Positions 46,033 through 57,028 of a stretch of DNA of 64,000 nt are shown here, piece after piece. The position numbers and the translations under genes are program-made. The notes beneath the pieces are model-generated. The model was given only the letters and a program-made list of their open reading frames with translations, searched no databases and had not been told where the DNA came from. The stretch is from Favolaschia claudopus (Eukaryota; Basidiomycota; Agaricomycetes; Agaricales; Mycenaceae): assembly GCA_037176885.1 (NCBI GenBank), contig JAWWNJ010000160.1, positions 310,001-374,000 of the forward strand, in the 5' to 3' direction. How positions within the stretch are numbered: position 1 is the stretch's first letter; each line of letters begins with the position of its first letter.

Positions 46033-46079
46033 GTTAAGGTCTTAATTAAGGCCTTAATAAGGCCTTATAAGACCTTAAC
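46033..46079. repeat. AT-rich 47-bp palindrome of AAGGCCTTA words
   Basis: GTTAAGGTCTTA and TAAGACCTTAAC form perfect 12-bp arms around ATTAAGGCCTTAAT and AAGGCCTTA. It lies in non-coding DNA. Confidence 0.7.
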
Positions 46080-47775
46080 GAATTTAAGGTCTTAGGCCTT
46101 CGGGCGAACACTCGACCACCATCAGCTGGTTCCACATTGAGCGGCACCTGTAATTAGTCGTTTCGAAATATGTGGTGCATACAGTGTGACGTCGTATGTA
46201 AAATACCCCGATGTACTGTCTTATCCAGTCGTTAGGATACAGCAAACGGGTGAGTGGGTTTTGAAAGTGATCCGCCCAAATCCAAACCAAGGTAAGCCGA
46301 TAATGCGGAAGCTGGGATTTAGATTGCAAATGAAGTCGAGCGCAAAATGATGAGCGAATGCGTGAGGTAGATGTGAAAGTGCTGGCGAGAGGGAGAATCG
46401 TGAAATAAAGGGAAGTCGATAGAGAGTAGCCAAGAAATAGATTTATGAGCAATGAGACGAGACGGTGAGCGAGAGAGTAAATATGAGAACCCAGTAGCAA
46501 GATCTGGCGAACTCAAGCAAAAGACGCAATGGGGTGGAACGACATGTATTCCCAGAAGCTGGGGAAAATCGGACAAGGTACAAAACGTACACTACAGAAT
46601 AAATACGAGGTCATGAACAATACAGTCGACGAGCTCATAATGCATGAGCTCATTATGCATAATCCTCATCTTGCATAGGGTTTGGCCATCCACCGAGTTG
46701 GTAGGCAGGGAGTTTATGCATTTTCCTCATAATGCATATTGCATAAGGTTTGGATCCCATTTATGCATTTTGACATGAAAGGTTTCGCCTTGGATGAGCA
46801 GCTTTTGCCAAGTTTTCCACCATCTGAAGGCATGATTTGGTGTCAAGGAAGGTTATTCGGTGCAATCTTGATGATTTGCGGCAATCCCATGCTAATTTGG
46901 GGCTGAATCACATATTTTCACACGCTCACAGCTGCTTCCGGGTTGGGCGGCCATCAAAATCAGTGCAGGGAGCTCACACTTAGGTCGTCGAAAACAAGTT
47001 GCAACGAAAAGATGCATGCAGGACCGCTCAACACATCCATCCAGCTCACAAGCGTCAGTTCTACTCAATTTTTGGCCTGTCAAGAGATTTTTTTTTTTCC
47101 AGATGAGGGTGTGAGAGCGTCTGCCGCATATGTGCTGCGGATGTGGAGCTCCTACGTCATTGACCGGCATGCTCGGCATTTGGACTGATTTCCTACGATT
47201 ATCTGGCCATCCCAGCGCTCCGAATTTCATGTTACATTCCATGATTTTTCAACAAGGTGAGAAATTGGTCAAATTCACTGAATGGAGGATGAAATGTATG
47301 GGATACCTGAATAGCAAGAATCATGACTCTTTCCATGAAAGAGCCAAATCATTATCGGGGGACATGAAAATCAGGTGCCGATGTTTTCACAGTGATACGG
47401 GACACACTCGTTCCGTCGAGGAGGGTGTCAATGGTTGTATTCTAGTTGTCGTTGGGGTTTGATTCGCATTTGCGACTGGGGAGGCTGGAGTACCGAGTTC
47501 AGCAACTTGACTATTGTTAAGTACCTGATCTCATATGCTGATGAACCTGCGGAGCGCCGCGAGGATTACATGAACCCAAATCGTCGTCCCGCATTACGGT
47601 GCTACAGTTGCGGTAGAACTTGTCATTGTATTTAATTACCACTTGGTTTTGTACTTGAATTGTATTTTGTTGCAGACTCCAACTAATCGACTTCCCTCAA
47701 CTCAAGTTCACACATATCAGAACGTGAAATCAAGAATTTGTGATTGAAAATGAGTACTGTAAGTTAAAACTAGCT
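46080..47775. other. No recognised gene; repeated TGCATAAT words
   Basis: The stretch near 46630-46760 has several CATAATGCAT / TTATGCATAA words in both orientations. A plus-strand frame near 47440-47637 includes RCYSCGRTCHC, a possible remnant of a Cys-rich knuckle, but too little remains to name it. Confidence 0.3.
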
Positions 47776-49225
47776 ATTCGTCCTCCTCCCCATCGTCCTC
47801 TTCATCCTCGAGGTCAGTCCTCACCAACCCCTTGAGCTGCCGATACCGAGCCGCGATCTTCGATGCTTTGGTCATCACCAAGTACTAACCACCTTTGCGG
47901 TAAGTCAATTGCGCGGGCGCAAGTTCTTGAATGGCAATGTCGGCAATGCGCTTGTCTTCTGCCTTCCGTTCCCGAGTACAGTGGCGGCGCCATCTGATGC
48001 CACCCCTAAAAAATTGATGTGACCCCAATCGACTCCATTTGCATCAAAAGTTCCAGAAATAGGCTGTTCTATTTTTAGGGGTGGCATCAGATGGCGCCGC
48101 CACTGTAAGTTGATTAAGGAGTGGGGTGTACTTCATGCGCTGAGACCCCCCAGCCTTTCCCGGTACTGAGTACTTGGCCCAGAATGCGGCGACAGACAAC
48201 GCAGAGTCGACGGCCGTAACAAACGCCTAAAAAGGAGTCAGATGGATGGATTACGATGAAACAGTAAACATACCTTCCAATCACACCAGTTTTTCTTGAC
48301 ACCATGCCATTGAGATCCTTTCCAGTACCTGTAGACGCTTGGCCAGTACTTGACGGCGACGGGAACTCCCTTGATAAGGAGCAAAGACGTTCCACTCCAG
48401 GCAGGAGAACAGTCATCCCAGTCAGCCAACAGCGAGTCGACACCACGATGGGCGTAGCTAATCGCTGGTGGATCCGGAATATCCTCCTCGCTGAACGTGA
48501 GAACAACACCGCCGGCAAGACACAAGGTGCGTGTGCGATGGTATTTCTCAGTGGGTGAGTCCGGGTCAGAGACAGAGGTGCAGGGTGGGGTGATGAGGGG
48601 TGGGGGGGATGGAGATGTCATGTGCACGTCGAGAGTAGGCAGTTCATTGGTAGGCTGGACTGAGAATGTATCTTGAAGCGGTGTTCTCTACGCCAATGGT
48701 AAGTGTTTGCCGGAGGAGACTTGACAATCTCGCTCACCAGTTGCGCATCATGATTGTCTTGGGGAGAAATGTGTTGAACTGGGGCCGGCGCTGGCTGAGT
48801 TGGGAGTTGCGATTTGTAGAGGGAAGTCTTGGGATTGAGAGCGTCGGGGTCGAAAGGATATTTGGAGACAATCATCCTGGCCTGAGTACGATCGTGAGTG
48901 GGTACGTATAATATGTGAGTAGAGAAACATACCCAAGGCAGTATTTTAGCCTTTTCCTCGGCGGTGCGCAAGTCCTTCGAGCGCTCCGTGATAGGGACTG
49001 TGGCGACGCGTACGCCTTCGACACCGCTGAAAAGGGTTTCACGGCGCGCGACGGAGGTCTTGGGCTTCGATTTTCTATCGCCACTAGCCTTGCGCGTGCC
49101 TTTGTGGGTATTCCTAGCACCTGGAATCATTCGGTCAGCCTGGAGCTATGACTGGGGACTGGCAAGTGGCTGTGATCAAATGTCTGCCCCTCATCAGTCC
49201 CTTGTGCAGCCTCAACCGTCGACAT
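47776..49225 (-). pseudogene. Multi-exon gene of an agaricomycete repeat-linked family
   Basis: The start is at 49225 (MSTVEAAQGTDEG). Exons carry a basic region (KGTRKASGDRKSKPK), YPFDPDALNPKTSLYKSQL, a Pro/Ser-rich linker, then LLADWDDCSPAWSGTS, VPVAVKYWPSVYRYWKGSQW and KKNWCDWK. After another intron come AFWAKYSVPGK and SKIAARYRQLKGL, with an acidic end at 47776. The introns seen are short with GT/AG borders. I have seen similar proteins in agaricomycete genomes but know no function. The 127-bp miniature element at 47979-48105 is inside an exon; removing it with one TA restores NQLTRERKAEDKR. Exon 1 needs a splice before an in-frame TGA. It would be intact without the element. Confidence 0.5.
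47979..48105. mobile_element. 127-bp miniature element family, copy 3
   Basis: Ends CAGTGGCGGCGCCATCTG and inverted CAGATGGCGCCGCCACTG with TA on both sides (47977-47978, 48106-48107). It appears identical in sequence to the copy at 49347-49473. It is inserted in a coding exon. Confidence 0.9.
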
Positions 49226-49346
49226 TTTCAATACAACTTGAGTATAGGATCTCTTAGTATTTGTAATCTACAGGGAATGTCCCGGCCACATTTTTTATTT
49301 TGGCCCTTGCTGTTCCGCAAATGATATGACAAATAAATTCAGCATA

Positions 49347-49473
49347 CAGTGGCGGCGCCATCTGATGCCACCCCTAAAAAATTGATGTGACCCCAATCGA
49401 CTCCATTTGCATCAAAAGTTCCAGAAATAGGCTGTTCTATTTTTAGGGGTGGCATCAGATGGCGCCGCCACTG
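49347..49473. mobile_element. 127-bp miniature element family, copy 4
   Basis: Same ends as copy 3, with TA at 49345-49346 and 49474-49475. It lies just upstream of the Gypsy reverse transcriptase start. Confidence 0.9.
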
Positions 49474-49499
49474 TACACACCGGTTCCGCCAAACAGATC

Positions 49500-52400
49500 A
49501 CGTGACATCGCTTTTGTTCTTGCCGCGACTATGGCTTCAGCCTTCTTCTTTGTTAAGAAAAAAGATGGAACATTGCGGCCAGTTCAGGATTATCGAAAGC
49601 TCAATGAGATGACAATCAAGAACCGCTATCCACTTCCGCTCATCTCGGAGTTGGTCAATAAACTTCGACGTGCCCAATATTTCTGAGTATATACTAGAAA
49701 CGAAAACGAAAACGACTATATATAGAATAGCGTATAGATGGCCGGCGGTGCCCGTCGGCAGCAGGTTCAGAAACGAAAATGAAACAGTCGGCACGGAACA
49801 AGTCAAGGTCGGCTCTATGATGTCATCACGCCAAGGGTCACGGTCACGTACATGCTTGCTCGATCGAAACGTTGAGCACCACTCAATCAAAACCCGTATA
49901 TTGTTTCCAAAACGGCTGTATGTTGGTTCCGATGCTCCGCTTTTGTACTCGCAGCTACCAAAAGTACCCGAAATTGCCGTTTTTCCCCGCAAATTGATAT
50001 GCTCGTGCAACTTAGCTACTGCCGGCAGCCAACACAAATTAACCAAAATATAAGATAATAATATTTGTTTACTTTATGTAGTCCATTCTTGTTTCCTGTT
50101 TGCCTTTAGTGTTCGTCTATATCATGTTTGCCACGAATAGGTGTCGTAAAAAATTTCTATTTTATGATTCTGAAGTGCAGAGCGCACTGAGTCTTGCACT
50201 GAGTGATCTTCACTCTCAAATCAATTGATAATTTAGAGTGCTAAAGCACGCCGTGTGCGTGACCTGGTACAGCCACTCGGACACGTTCGGCAAGCACGAT
50301 AGACCACGTACATTGTGACTGTGACATCAATCCAGTCCTTTCGGCTTCTTTGCCGTGTTGAAACCGGTCATTTTCGTTTCTGAATCCTCGCAATTGATGG
50401 ACTTGATGGCCTGGAAGGCCGCCTGATCAATATCAGCTAGCCGCGTTTTCGTTTTCGATTTTCGTTCATACCGAATATTTCACTAAGCTTGACATTCGCT
50501 GGGGTATAATAATGTCCGTATCAAAGAGGGTGACGAATGGAAGGCTGCCTTCCGGACCAACCGTGGATTGTTTGAGCCTCTGGTTATGTTCTTTGGTCTG
50601 ACCAATCCCCCTGCGACCTTTCAAACTATGATGAATGACATTCTTCGAGACCTCATCAGTGAAGGAAAGGTTGTGGTTTACCTGGATGATATCCTTATCT
50701 TCACCAAGTCTTTGGAAGAACATCGCCAGATAGTGAAGCGTGTTCTGGCAGTTCTTCAAAAGCATAAACTCTACCTCGAACCAGAGAAGTGTGAGTTTGA
50801 GCGCACTGAAATTGAGTATCTTGGGGCTTATCATTGGCCATAACTCAATGCGAATGGACCCAGCTAAAATCAAGGGAGTTATGGATTGGCCAGAGCCAAA
50901 GACTGTCAAGCAAGTTCAAGCATTCCTTGGTTTCACAAACTTCTACCGGCGGTTTGTCCATGGATATACTCGTAGTGAGGTAGCCAAAGCTCTTACCAAG
51001 CTCACTGGAAAATCTGGTTGGGTCTGTGGACCAGAGCAACAAGCTGCTTTTCAGAATCTGAATAGCGGAGGATGCTGTACAAATGATACAGGTCAATTCA
51101 GGCTGGAAGCTGACGCCTCTGAGGGTGCAGCTGGTTTTGTTCTCAGTCAAAAACAAGATAACCAGTGGCGACCAGTAGCCTTCATGTCTCATGGTTTGAA
51201 TGAGGCTGAGCGCAACTACGAGATCTATGATAAGGAAATCCTTGCCATCATGTTTTCCTTGGAGGAATGGCGTCAGCTACTCACGGGAGCTTCTGAAACA
51301 TTTGAAATATTCACAGACCACCAAAAAAACCTCAAATATTTTAAGAAGCCTCAGAAGCTAAATCACCGTCAAGCCCGCTGGATCACTGAATTGTCTCAGT
51401 CTGACTTCACTCTTCATCACCGCCCAGGTGCTCTCAATCGCAAGGGAGACCTTCTCTCTCGCCGAGCAGATCACAACCAAGGCAAAGATGACAACAATGA
51501 TCATGCTCAAGCCAGAGTTCTTCAGGTCAACCGAATTCGTGGTTGAAGGTCTTGATGAGCAGATCATGACACGAATTAAAGGTGCTAAGCAGTTGGACGC
51601 AAGTGTCAAATTGCTTCAATACCATCTATGTCCCTCGAGATGGGAAACTGCGGGATGATATCATTCGGCTTCACCATGATCCGGTGCTGCTAGGACATCC
51701 TGGGGAGAACCACACTCTAGAACGTGTGGAACGGAACTTCTGGTGGCCAAGAATGGGAAATCAAATCAAGGACTACATTTGGAAATGTGAAGTGTGCCAG
51801 CGTACCCGTGCCAAGAGGAAAACAACTGGTCTACTCAACCCACAGAAAATTGCATCAAATCCTTGGGAGATTATCTCTGAGAGAGCAATGGCTTTGATGC
51901 AAGGGTTGATACATTTACAAAGACCATTGGGCCACTGTGAGCCTACAAACATGGAGTTGACCAGTGAAGGGGTTGCAAGGCTTTTTCGTGATCGAGTCAG
52001 TCACTATCACGGAATTCCAAGGAAGATCATCAGTGACCGTGACACTCGCTATGTCTCAGAGTTCATGCGAGAACCTTGGCGAGAATTCGATCGGCTTCTC
52101 GAGAATACTAGTACAGCTTATCACCCAATCACAGATGGTCAAACGGAACGGATGACTCAGGAGATTGAGCATTACCTTCGAATGTACGTCAAATTCCATC
52201 AGTCAGATTGGGCAGAATGGCTGGCACTTGCAGAGTTTGCGCATAACGACAAAATGAGCGCCTCAATCAAGATGTCACCATTTTATGCTGATCACGGTTA
52301 CCATCCTGGGAAGGGCGTGGAGACTCGCATGGAATCGAAGTCAGAGTCTGCAAAAGAGTTTGCTCAGCGAATGAAACAGGTTCGGGATGAGGCTACAGCT

Positions 52401-52794
52401 GCACTCGAGAAAGCTCAGACGCGGATGAAGAAGTACTATGATGCAAAGCGGAAACCTTCACCACAGTTTAAAGTCGGACAAGGTGTGGGTGAAAGCGACC
52501 AACATCCCTCAAGATCGACCCACAGAGAAGTTCTCTGACTTGCGTCTGGGTCCTTATGAGATCTTGAAGAAAGTTGGGGCATCCGCATACAAGTTGAAAA
52601 TCTCTGGAAATGGCCGTCGATATCCTGTTTACAATGAGTCGCTGCTGACACCCTTTGCTGAACCTCCGCCACATCGACGAGATCCACGACCACGACCTGA
52701 AATCATTTCCGGTCAGGAAGAGTATGAGGTTGAGGACAAGGAAGAAAGGCAAGGGACACTAATATTTGATCAAGTGGAAGGGCTTTCCGAATAG
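49500..52794 (+). pseudogene. Ty3/Gypsy pol region, interrupted and frameshifted
   Basis: The reverse transcriptase begins [20 protein letters not shown]...[16 protein letters not shown]. It is split after LRRAQYF by a 790-bp insertion and resumes at 50482 with [26 protein letters not shown] and the catalytic [11 protein letters not shown] frameshift near 50820 leads to the MRMDPAKIKGVMDWP...FLGFTNFYRRF connection and the RNase H-like part (EADASEGAAGFVLSQKQDN, HHRPGALNRKGDLLSR). Integrase follows from about 51660: HPGENHTLERV zinc-binding region, KCEVCQRTRAKR, then HGIPRKIISDRDTRY (second Asp) and TAYHPITDGQTERM (Glu). The stretch holding the first catalytic Asp is replaced by unrelated sequence (about 51880-51935). 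The tail ends at 52794. No LTRs are found. Confidence 0.85.
49684..50473. mobile_element. hAT-type miniature element, 8-bp duplication AATATTTC
   Basis: Exact AATATTTC copies flank it (49676-49683, 50474-50481). Both subterminal regions carry GAAAACGAAAACG words in inverted orientation; the outermost bases pair imperfectly. It is non-coding and splits the Gypsy reverse transcriptase, whose frame rejoins on removal. Confidence 0.8.
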
Positions 52795-53350
52795 CGGAGA
52801 CACATGGGAACTACAGGTGACTTGCAGGGCTTGATACGTCCAGTCTTTAGGTTTTCATCCAGAAACTCATCTAGCTTCTGCTGCTCGTCCCGCGATAAGG
52901 GATATATCTTGCAGTCAGCCGCTTTGGCATCAGGTTTGAGTTCGATCGCATGATCTTGGCATGATCCCAGGGGCGGCGTTCAGGTAGAGAATCAAAGGAC
53001 TCCTTGTCAAAGACCTTGACAAAGTCCTGATATTGCTGTGGAATTTTCTGCTCTGTAGTCTTCCCTTTATTCTTTAGAGCCTCCTCTGCTAGTCGCTGGG
53101 CAGGAGTCTCCTTCAAGCGAAGGTCAATAGCTTCTGCAAAGTCCACCAGAAGTATAGATTCTCCTTCTTCAAGCGGCCGCCCTGCACACCAGTTCGGAAC
53201 TCTGTCCCTTTCATGTTAAGATGGACATCGACTGAATATAATTTTCTGTGACCTCCAGTCAACCTCTGTCGGAAAATCCGAAATTGCCTGACAAGCCCAG
53301 ATGCGGGCATCAGTACTGATCAAGCCATCAGCTCCAAGGATGCCTGATGT
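52795..53350 (-). pseudogene. Inverted Gypsy protease-to-RT linker segment
   Basis: Read on the minus strand from 53350: ILGADGLISTDARIW, then [44 protein letters not shown] and, after a frameshift, [19 protein letters not shown] and [11 protein letters not shown] ending at 52795. This is the region that normally comes immediately before the [13 protein letters not shown] start of the Gypsy reverse transcriptase. Here it lies behind the integrase and backwards. Either an inversion moved it or it is a second, oppositely oriented copy. Confidence 0.75.
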
Positions 53351-53379
53351 GCGGCAGAAAGGGCCGATAAGAAGTCCAC

Positions 53380-53504
53380 ATACCGTGGGAAAGCTCCATC
53401 AATTTTGATAGAGCCATGGTACAATTATGTGGCCGCTGATTGTTCCAGACTCTTATGAATGACAGGGTTCCCTTTGGGATGGCATAAGAGTCTGGTCACG
53501 AGAC
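53380..53504. mobile_element. Right-end fragment of the GTCTCGTGACC element family
   Basis: It matches the right arm of the element at 4489-5225 up to GGTCACGAGAC and TA at 53505-53506. It includes the internal hairpin CCAGACTCTTAT...ATAAGAGTCTGG. No left end is present, so the copy is truncated, apparently at the junction with the Gypsy piece. Confidence 0.7.
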
Positions 53505-53562
53505 TATACCATACATTCCGCATTTCCAAGCGTTCAAATCGAGCCCATATTGAGTGACTTAT

Positions 53563-54132
53563 AGTGGTGGTCGGCAACGCTGCCAAAATTCGGTGATGGG
53601 AAAACCGGTATTGCCGCATTTGGAAAGTACTTGCTACTCCTTGTACTCTTTTACTCAGAACATCTTTCCGTGAGTCTCAGAAGGTCGGATTTGTATTGCA
53701 AGCACGATTAGGAGTCATTTTAGTTCGTCTCGCAAAAAAATTGGGTCAAAATCGTGCCTTATTCTGGAATCTACCATATGCACGCTCGGACGGCCCTCCA
53801 AGATTTACTTCTCAGTGCAGCTTGTTGAATATTCAGACAACAGTTTGCAAAAATGTGATTCATTACTGTCAAGAAAATGATTGTTGCCGATTTTCCATAT
53901 TCCCCCTAGTTCCTTAGATATGCACCGATGTTTGGTCAGAACTGCCAGGTTTGCATACTTGGGGGCCGAAATTCAAAAATCCGCAACAATCATTTCTTCA
54001 CGACATGCCATGCAACCATCTTCTACAGTCAAAATTTTCTCTCAATGTGCCTGCAGGATGAGGAAAACGGCCATACCACTGAATGTGCTGATGTCGGAGT
54101 TTGAAATTGGCGGAGTATTGCCGACCACCACT
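53563..54132. mobile_element. Miniature element with AGTGGTGGTCGGCAA ends
   Basis: AGTGGTGGTCGGCAA at the left and its inverse TTGCCGACCACCACT (with one difference) at the right enclose 570 bp. TAT occurs directly outside both ends. It is non-coding. The inner parts of the arms diverge quickly. Confidence 0.55.
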
Positions 54133-54269
54133 TATAGCGCTGACATCTGAATATAAATCTGGGTCAGACAGAAGGTATAAATTTCATTCAACTTGGCATT
54201 ATATTACATATGGTGGGCTACTATCGTTCTACATCTTTGGTTCTCTGAAAGACTCCCAATTACACAGAA

Positions 54270-54784
54270 AAAGGTCGACATTGATTTGAATTTCCTTAAA
54301 AGGCAAGACATTTGATCTTGCCGCAACTGTAGGTAGTGGAAATGTTGGGAGGTCATGACCTGAATCATGTACCGTGCTCGGACGACCTTTAGACCAGCAA
54401 ATACAGTTGCGGCAAAATCAAATGTCCCTACCATAAAAGGAAATTCAAATCAATTTCGACCTTTTCCTGCATTAATGGAGGTCTTTGGTCGAACAGAGGA
54501 TGTAGGACAATAGTGAGGCAAGGAATATGGTGCTGAATCGCTTGAACAAATTTTATTGCGGCTTTTCCCGTCGTGTTTGCCTCAGACTGTATTAAGATGG
54601 ATGGAGCCATAACTCACTCGTTACTGGGTGAAATCAAAAGTTTAAAAGTTCAGGGTAGGTCCTAGATGTCTCCTCACTCTTTCTATCACCAGAAATCTGC
54701 TTCAAAGTATGCGTCAATGGCCAAAAGGTCGAGATTGATTCGAATTTCCTTTTATAGTAGGGACATTTGATCTTGCCGCAACTG
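54270..54784. mobile_element. TA-flanked miniature element (CAGTTGCGGCAA ends) and extra end
   Basis: Inverted ends CAGTTGCGGCAARATCAAAT bound 54414-54784, with TA at 54412-54413 and 54785-54786. The arms continue into GACATTTGAT and a GGTCGARATTGATTYGAATT block. A third copy of the end, in the orientation of the right arm, lies at about 54270-54332, so a second element is truncated just upstream. Confidence 0.75.
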
Positions 54785-55032
54785 TATACTGTTTCTCAAC
54801 CATTTTTCGTGCTTTTTGCGTGGGGAAACTGTACTCACTCCCCGAGGGTGAGTTCAAGGACGTCGTCTGAGACGAAACTCGCTATCAAATGTGGTATGAG
54901 TTCTGACTGTGCTGACACGAGCTGATATGGACCTAACGGGCACTGATCGAGTACTGATCAGCTTCCCCCGCAACCTGACCAGGCCTGATACGACGGTAAG
55001 GGTTGATCAGGTAATTTCAGATTTTCCGACAT

Positions 55033-55560
55033 CAGGATTGCGTTTAAACAGCCAATCATAGCCAATAAACACCCTCGGCAATCGCCCTCGCTCACGCAGA
55101 ACTCGGCCAATTTCACGCTAGGACCAAACGCATCGACATTCGGTACCACTTCATTCGCGAGAAGATAGAAAACGGCACTCTGGAAGTCATCTACTGCCCA
55201 ACAACCGAAATGACAGCAGATGTACTTACCAAGGCTCTCGCGTCATTCAAGTTCAAGCCGATGGTTCAGGCGTTGGGGTTGATTTCGGCTTAAGGGGGAG
55301 TGTTGGAATTATCTGGCTAAGTAAGCCGAACATGCCGAGGCGCATCACCGCCTTCGGTACGGATCACATTACTCAGCGCACCGAGCGCGAACCTTCCAGT
55401 TTATTCTCTAGATAGTTTCTTACTCAGCTTGGACTCACCTTGACTCAGTATTCAGAATCTTCTAGTATATTTGTAGAGTATAAAAGCTGTACTAATTTTC
55501 GTACCAATTAATCAATTCTCTTCTTCTTTCTCGCTCTCAAATTCGTTCTATCTGCTAAAA
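55033..55560 (+). pseudogene. Copia 3' end with polypurine tract and partial LTR
   Basis: The frame from about 55060 reads AELGQFHARTKRIDIRYHFI, then EVIYCPTTEMTADVLTKAL and a stop after ALGLISA. This is the end of the RNase H domain of a Ty1/Copia polyprotein. It is followed by AAGGGGGAG (polypurine tract) and TGTTGGAATT at 55301, the usual start of a Copia LTR. The LTR contains TATA-like TATAAAAGC near 55480. Its right end is not clear. A 30-bp direct repeat (TTGATCAGGTAA...TTTTCCGACAT) lies on both sides (55003-55032, 55577-55606). Confidence 0.75.
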
Positions 55561-55864
55561 GATATCCGCGTCAAGCTTGATCAGGTAAATTCGGATTTTC
55601 CGACATTGTAATACACCCTCAATTCTCTCCTCTTTCTCCCTTTTTTTCTCTTCTTTTCCTTCTCTTTTTCTCAATTTTTTCCCGTTCTCTGAACCGACAT
55701 GGGACATGGGCCGTAGAGGTGGCTGGGGGTCTCCGAATTGGGCCGTTGGAGGTCTTTGACAGCTGCTTCCCTGTCTACATTTTACGGCTGCTCGAGCTCC
55801 AATGCACACTTCACTCATAGAAACGATGTAGAAGTATATTTTGAACATCGGATGTCTAATGAGG
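55561..55864. other. Pyrimidine tract and unrecognised spacer
   Basis: Bases 55621-55690 are almost pure C/T on the plus strand. Nothing else is recognised before the glycine-rich gene's end. Confidence 0.4.
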
Positions 55865-56783
55865 CTAATTTAGGCGGCAAATTTCCTCCAAACTGGCTTT
55901 CAGTGGTGCCAGATACTGAGGTACCGACTCCAGATCCCTGGTGTGCGCTTCCAAGAGGCCTCCTACCGTCCTAAATCCATTAAACTTCAAGAAAGAAGTA
56001 AGTCCAGGTTCAACCCCGAGAACTTCGAGGGACGTGTTCGAGATCTGGCTACGCGTGTGGTTGGAAATGATTAAAATAGGACTGTCATCGACAATTTGCG
56101 CTGCATGGCCGGCTCCACCACGTCCCCCCACACCGGCCGATTTGCCTCCGGAACCGCCAGTGCCGCCTGGATCAACATGCGATTAATTCAACTTATTGGA
56201 TTGATATTATCAAGATGAATCATTGCGTACCGGTGATATGCCTGAAGAGGTTCAGTTGGTCGGCTGAGATAATTGGGCCATGGCCGATCCCACCGGCACC
56301 GCCTTGCGTTTGACCATGCTGGCCATGACGTCCTTGACCACCGATGGCCCTCTTTTGGTTGCTGCCTAGGAAATGGTTTAAAGAGGTTCATCACAGTAAA
56401 GGGGAGTGCTAACCGCTAAGCTGACCAGCCATCGCAGCAGACACTAGCGCATCCAAATCGTACGAACCCCCAAAGCCGGCCCCGCCTGCGCCGCCTGTAA
56501 GGGCTCCGAACCCCCCAGGGCCGCCGACCCCGCCTATAGTGTGCGGCATCATCAGCATCCCGACATCAGTTTACAGCACACTTGACTTACCCTCAAAAGC
56601 CATGTCACCCTCAAAGGCTATGTCTTGAATTTCATTCCTGGAGTCAGACCGAGTCACTACCGGTTTCACGTTGGAGTGCTTCGCCAATATCATGCGTTTC
56701 AGGGCCCATATGATCTCGGCAGTGAATCCGATATTGAATCCCTGCTTCCTCAGCGTGTCTCCAACTTCGCCATCAGCGAGCAA
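55865..56783 (-). CDS. Glycine-rich gene with helix-hairpin-helix-like end
   Basis: Reading on the minus strand: an exon with KQGFNIGFTAEIIWALKRM, then a Gly-rich exon (GGVGGPGGFGALTGG) ending GSYDLDALVSAAMAGQLSG, then GGQGRHGQHG...GPIISADQLNLFRHITG, another Gly-rich stretch (GGTGGSGGKSAGVGG), and a final exon LGVEPGLTSFLKFNGFRTVG...LEAHTRDLESVP...SLEEICRLN before a stop at 55865. The last part has the pattern of the helix-hairpin-helix found at the end of bacterial RNA polymerase alpha (a Leu-rich ..LK.NGF.TV..LL...DL....SLEEI..L spacing). That likeness is my inference. Exon borders were not fully checked, and the first exon and start are uncertain because a miniature element lies upstream in a probable intron. 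Confidence 0.4.
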
Positions 56784-56804
56784 GCATTGATTGTTTGATA
56801 GCTA

Positions 56805-56931
56805 CAGTGGCGGCGCCATCTGATGCCACCCCTAAAAAATTGATGTGACCACAATCGACTCCATTAGCATCAAAAGTGCCAGAAATAGGCTGTTCTATTT
56901 TGAGGGGTGGCATCAGATGGCGCCGCCACTG
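56805..56931. mobile_element. 127-bp miniature element family, copy 5
   Basis: Ends as in copies 3 and 4, with TA at 56803-56804 and 56932-56933. It shows several base differences in the core (for example CCACAATCG, CCATTAGCA), so it is older than copies 3 and 4. It appears to lie in an intron of the glycine-rich gene. Confidence 0.85.
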
Positions 56932-57028
56932 TACATACGCCCTAGCTTCTCGCGGATCTCGCCCGCGACTGCATGTACAGGAAGGTATGTATCAAGGGGG
57001 TCCAACGATAAGAATTGATGACATCACG

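Noticed and set aside
46620..46770. A miniature element built of TGCATAAT words
   Set aside because: The words occur in both orientations but I could not define inverted ends or a target duplication.
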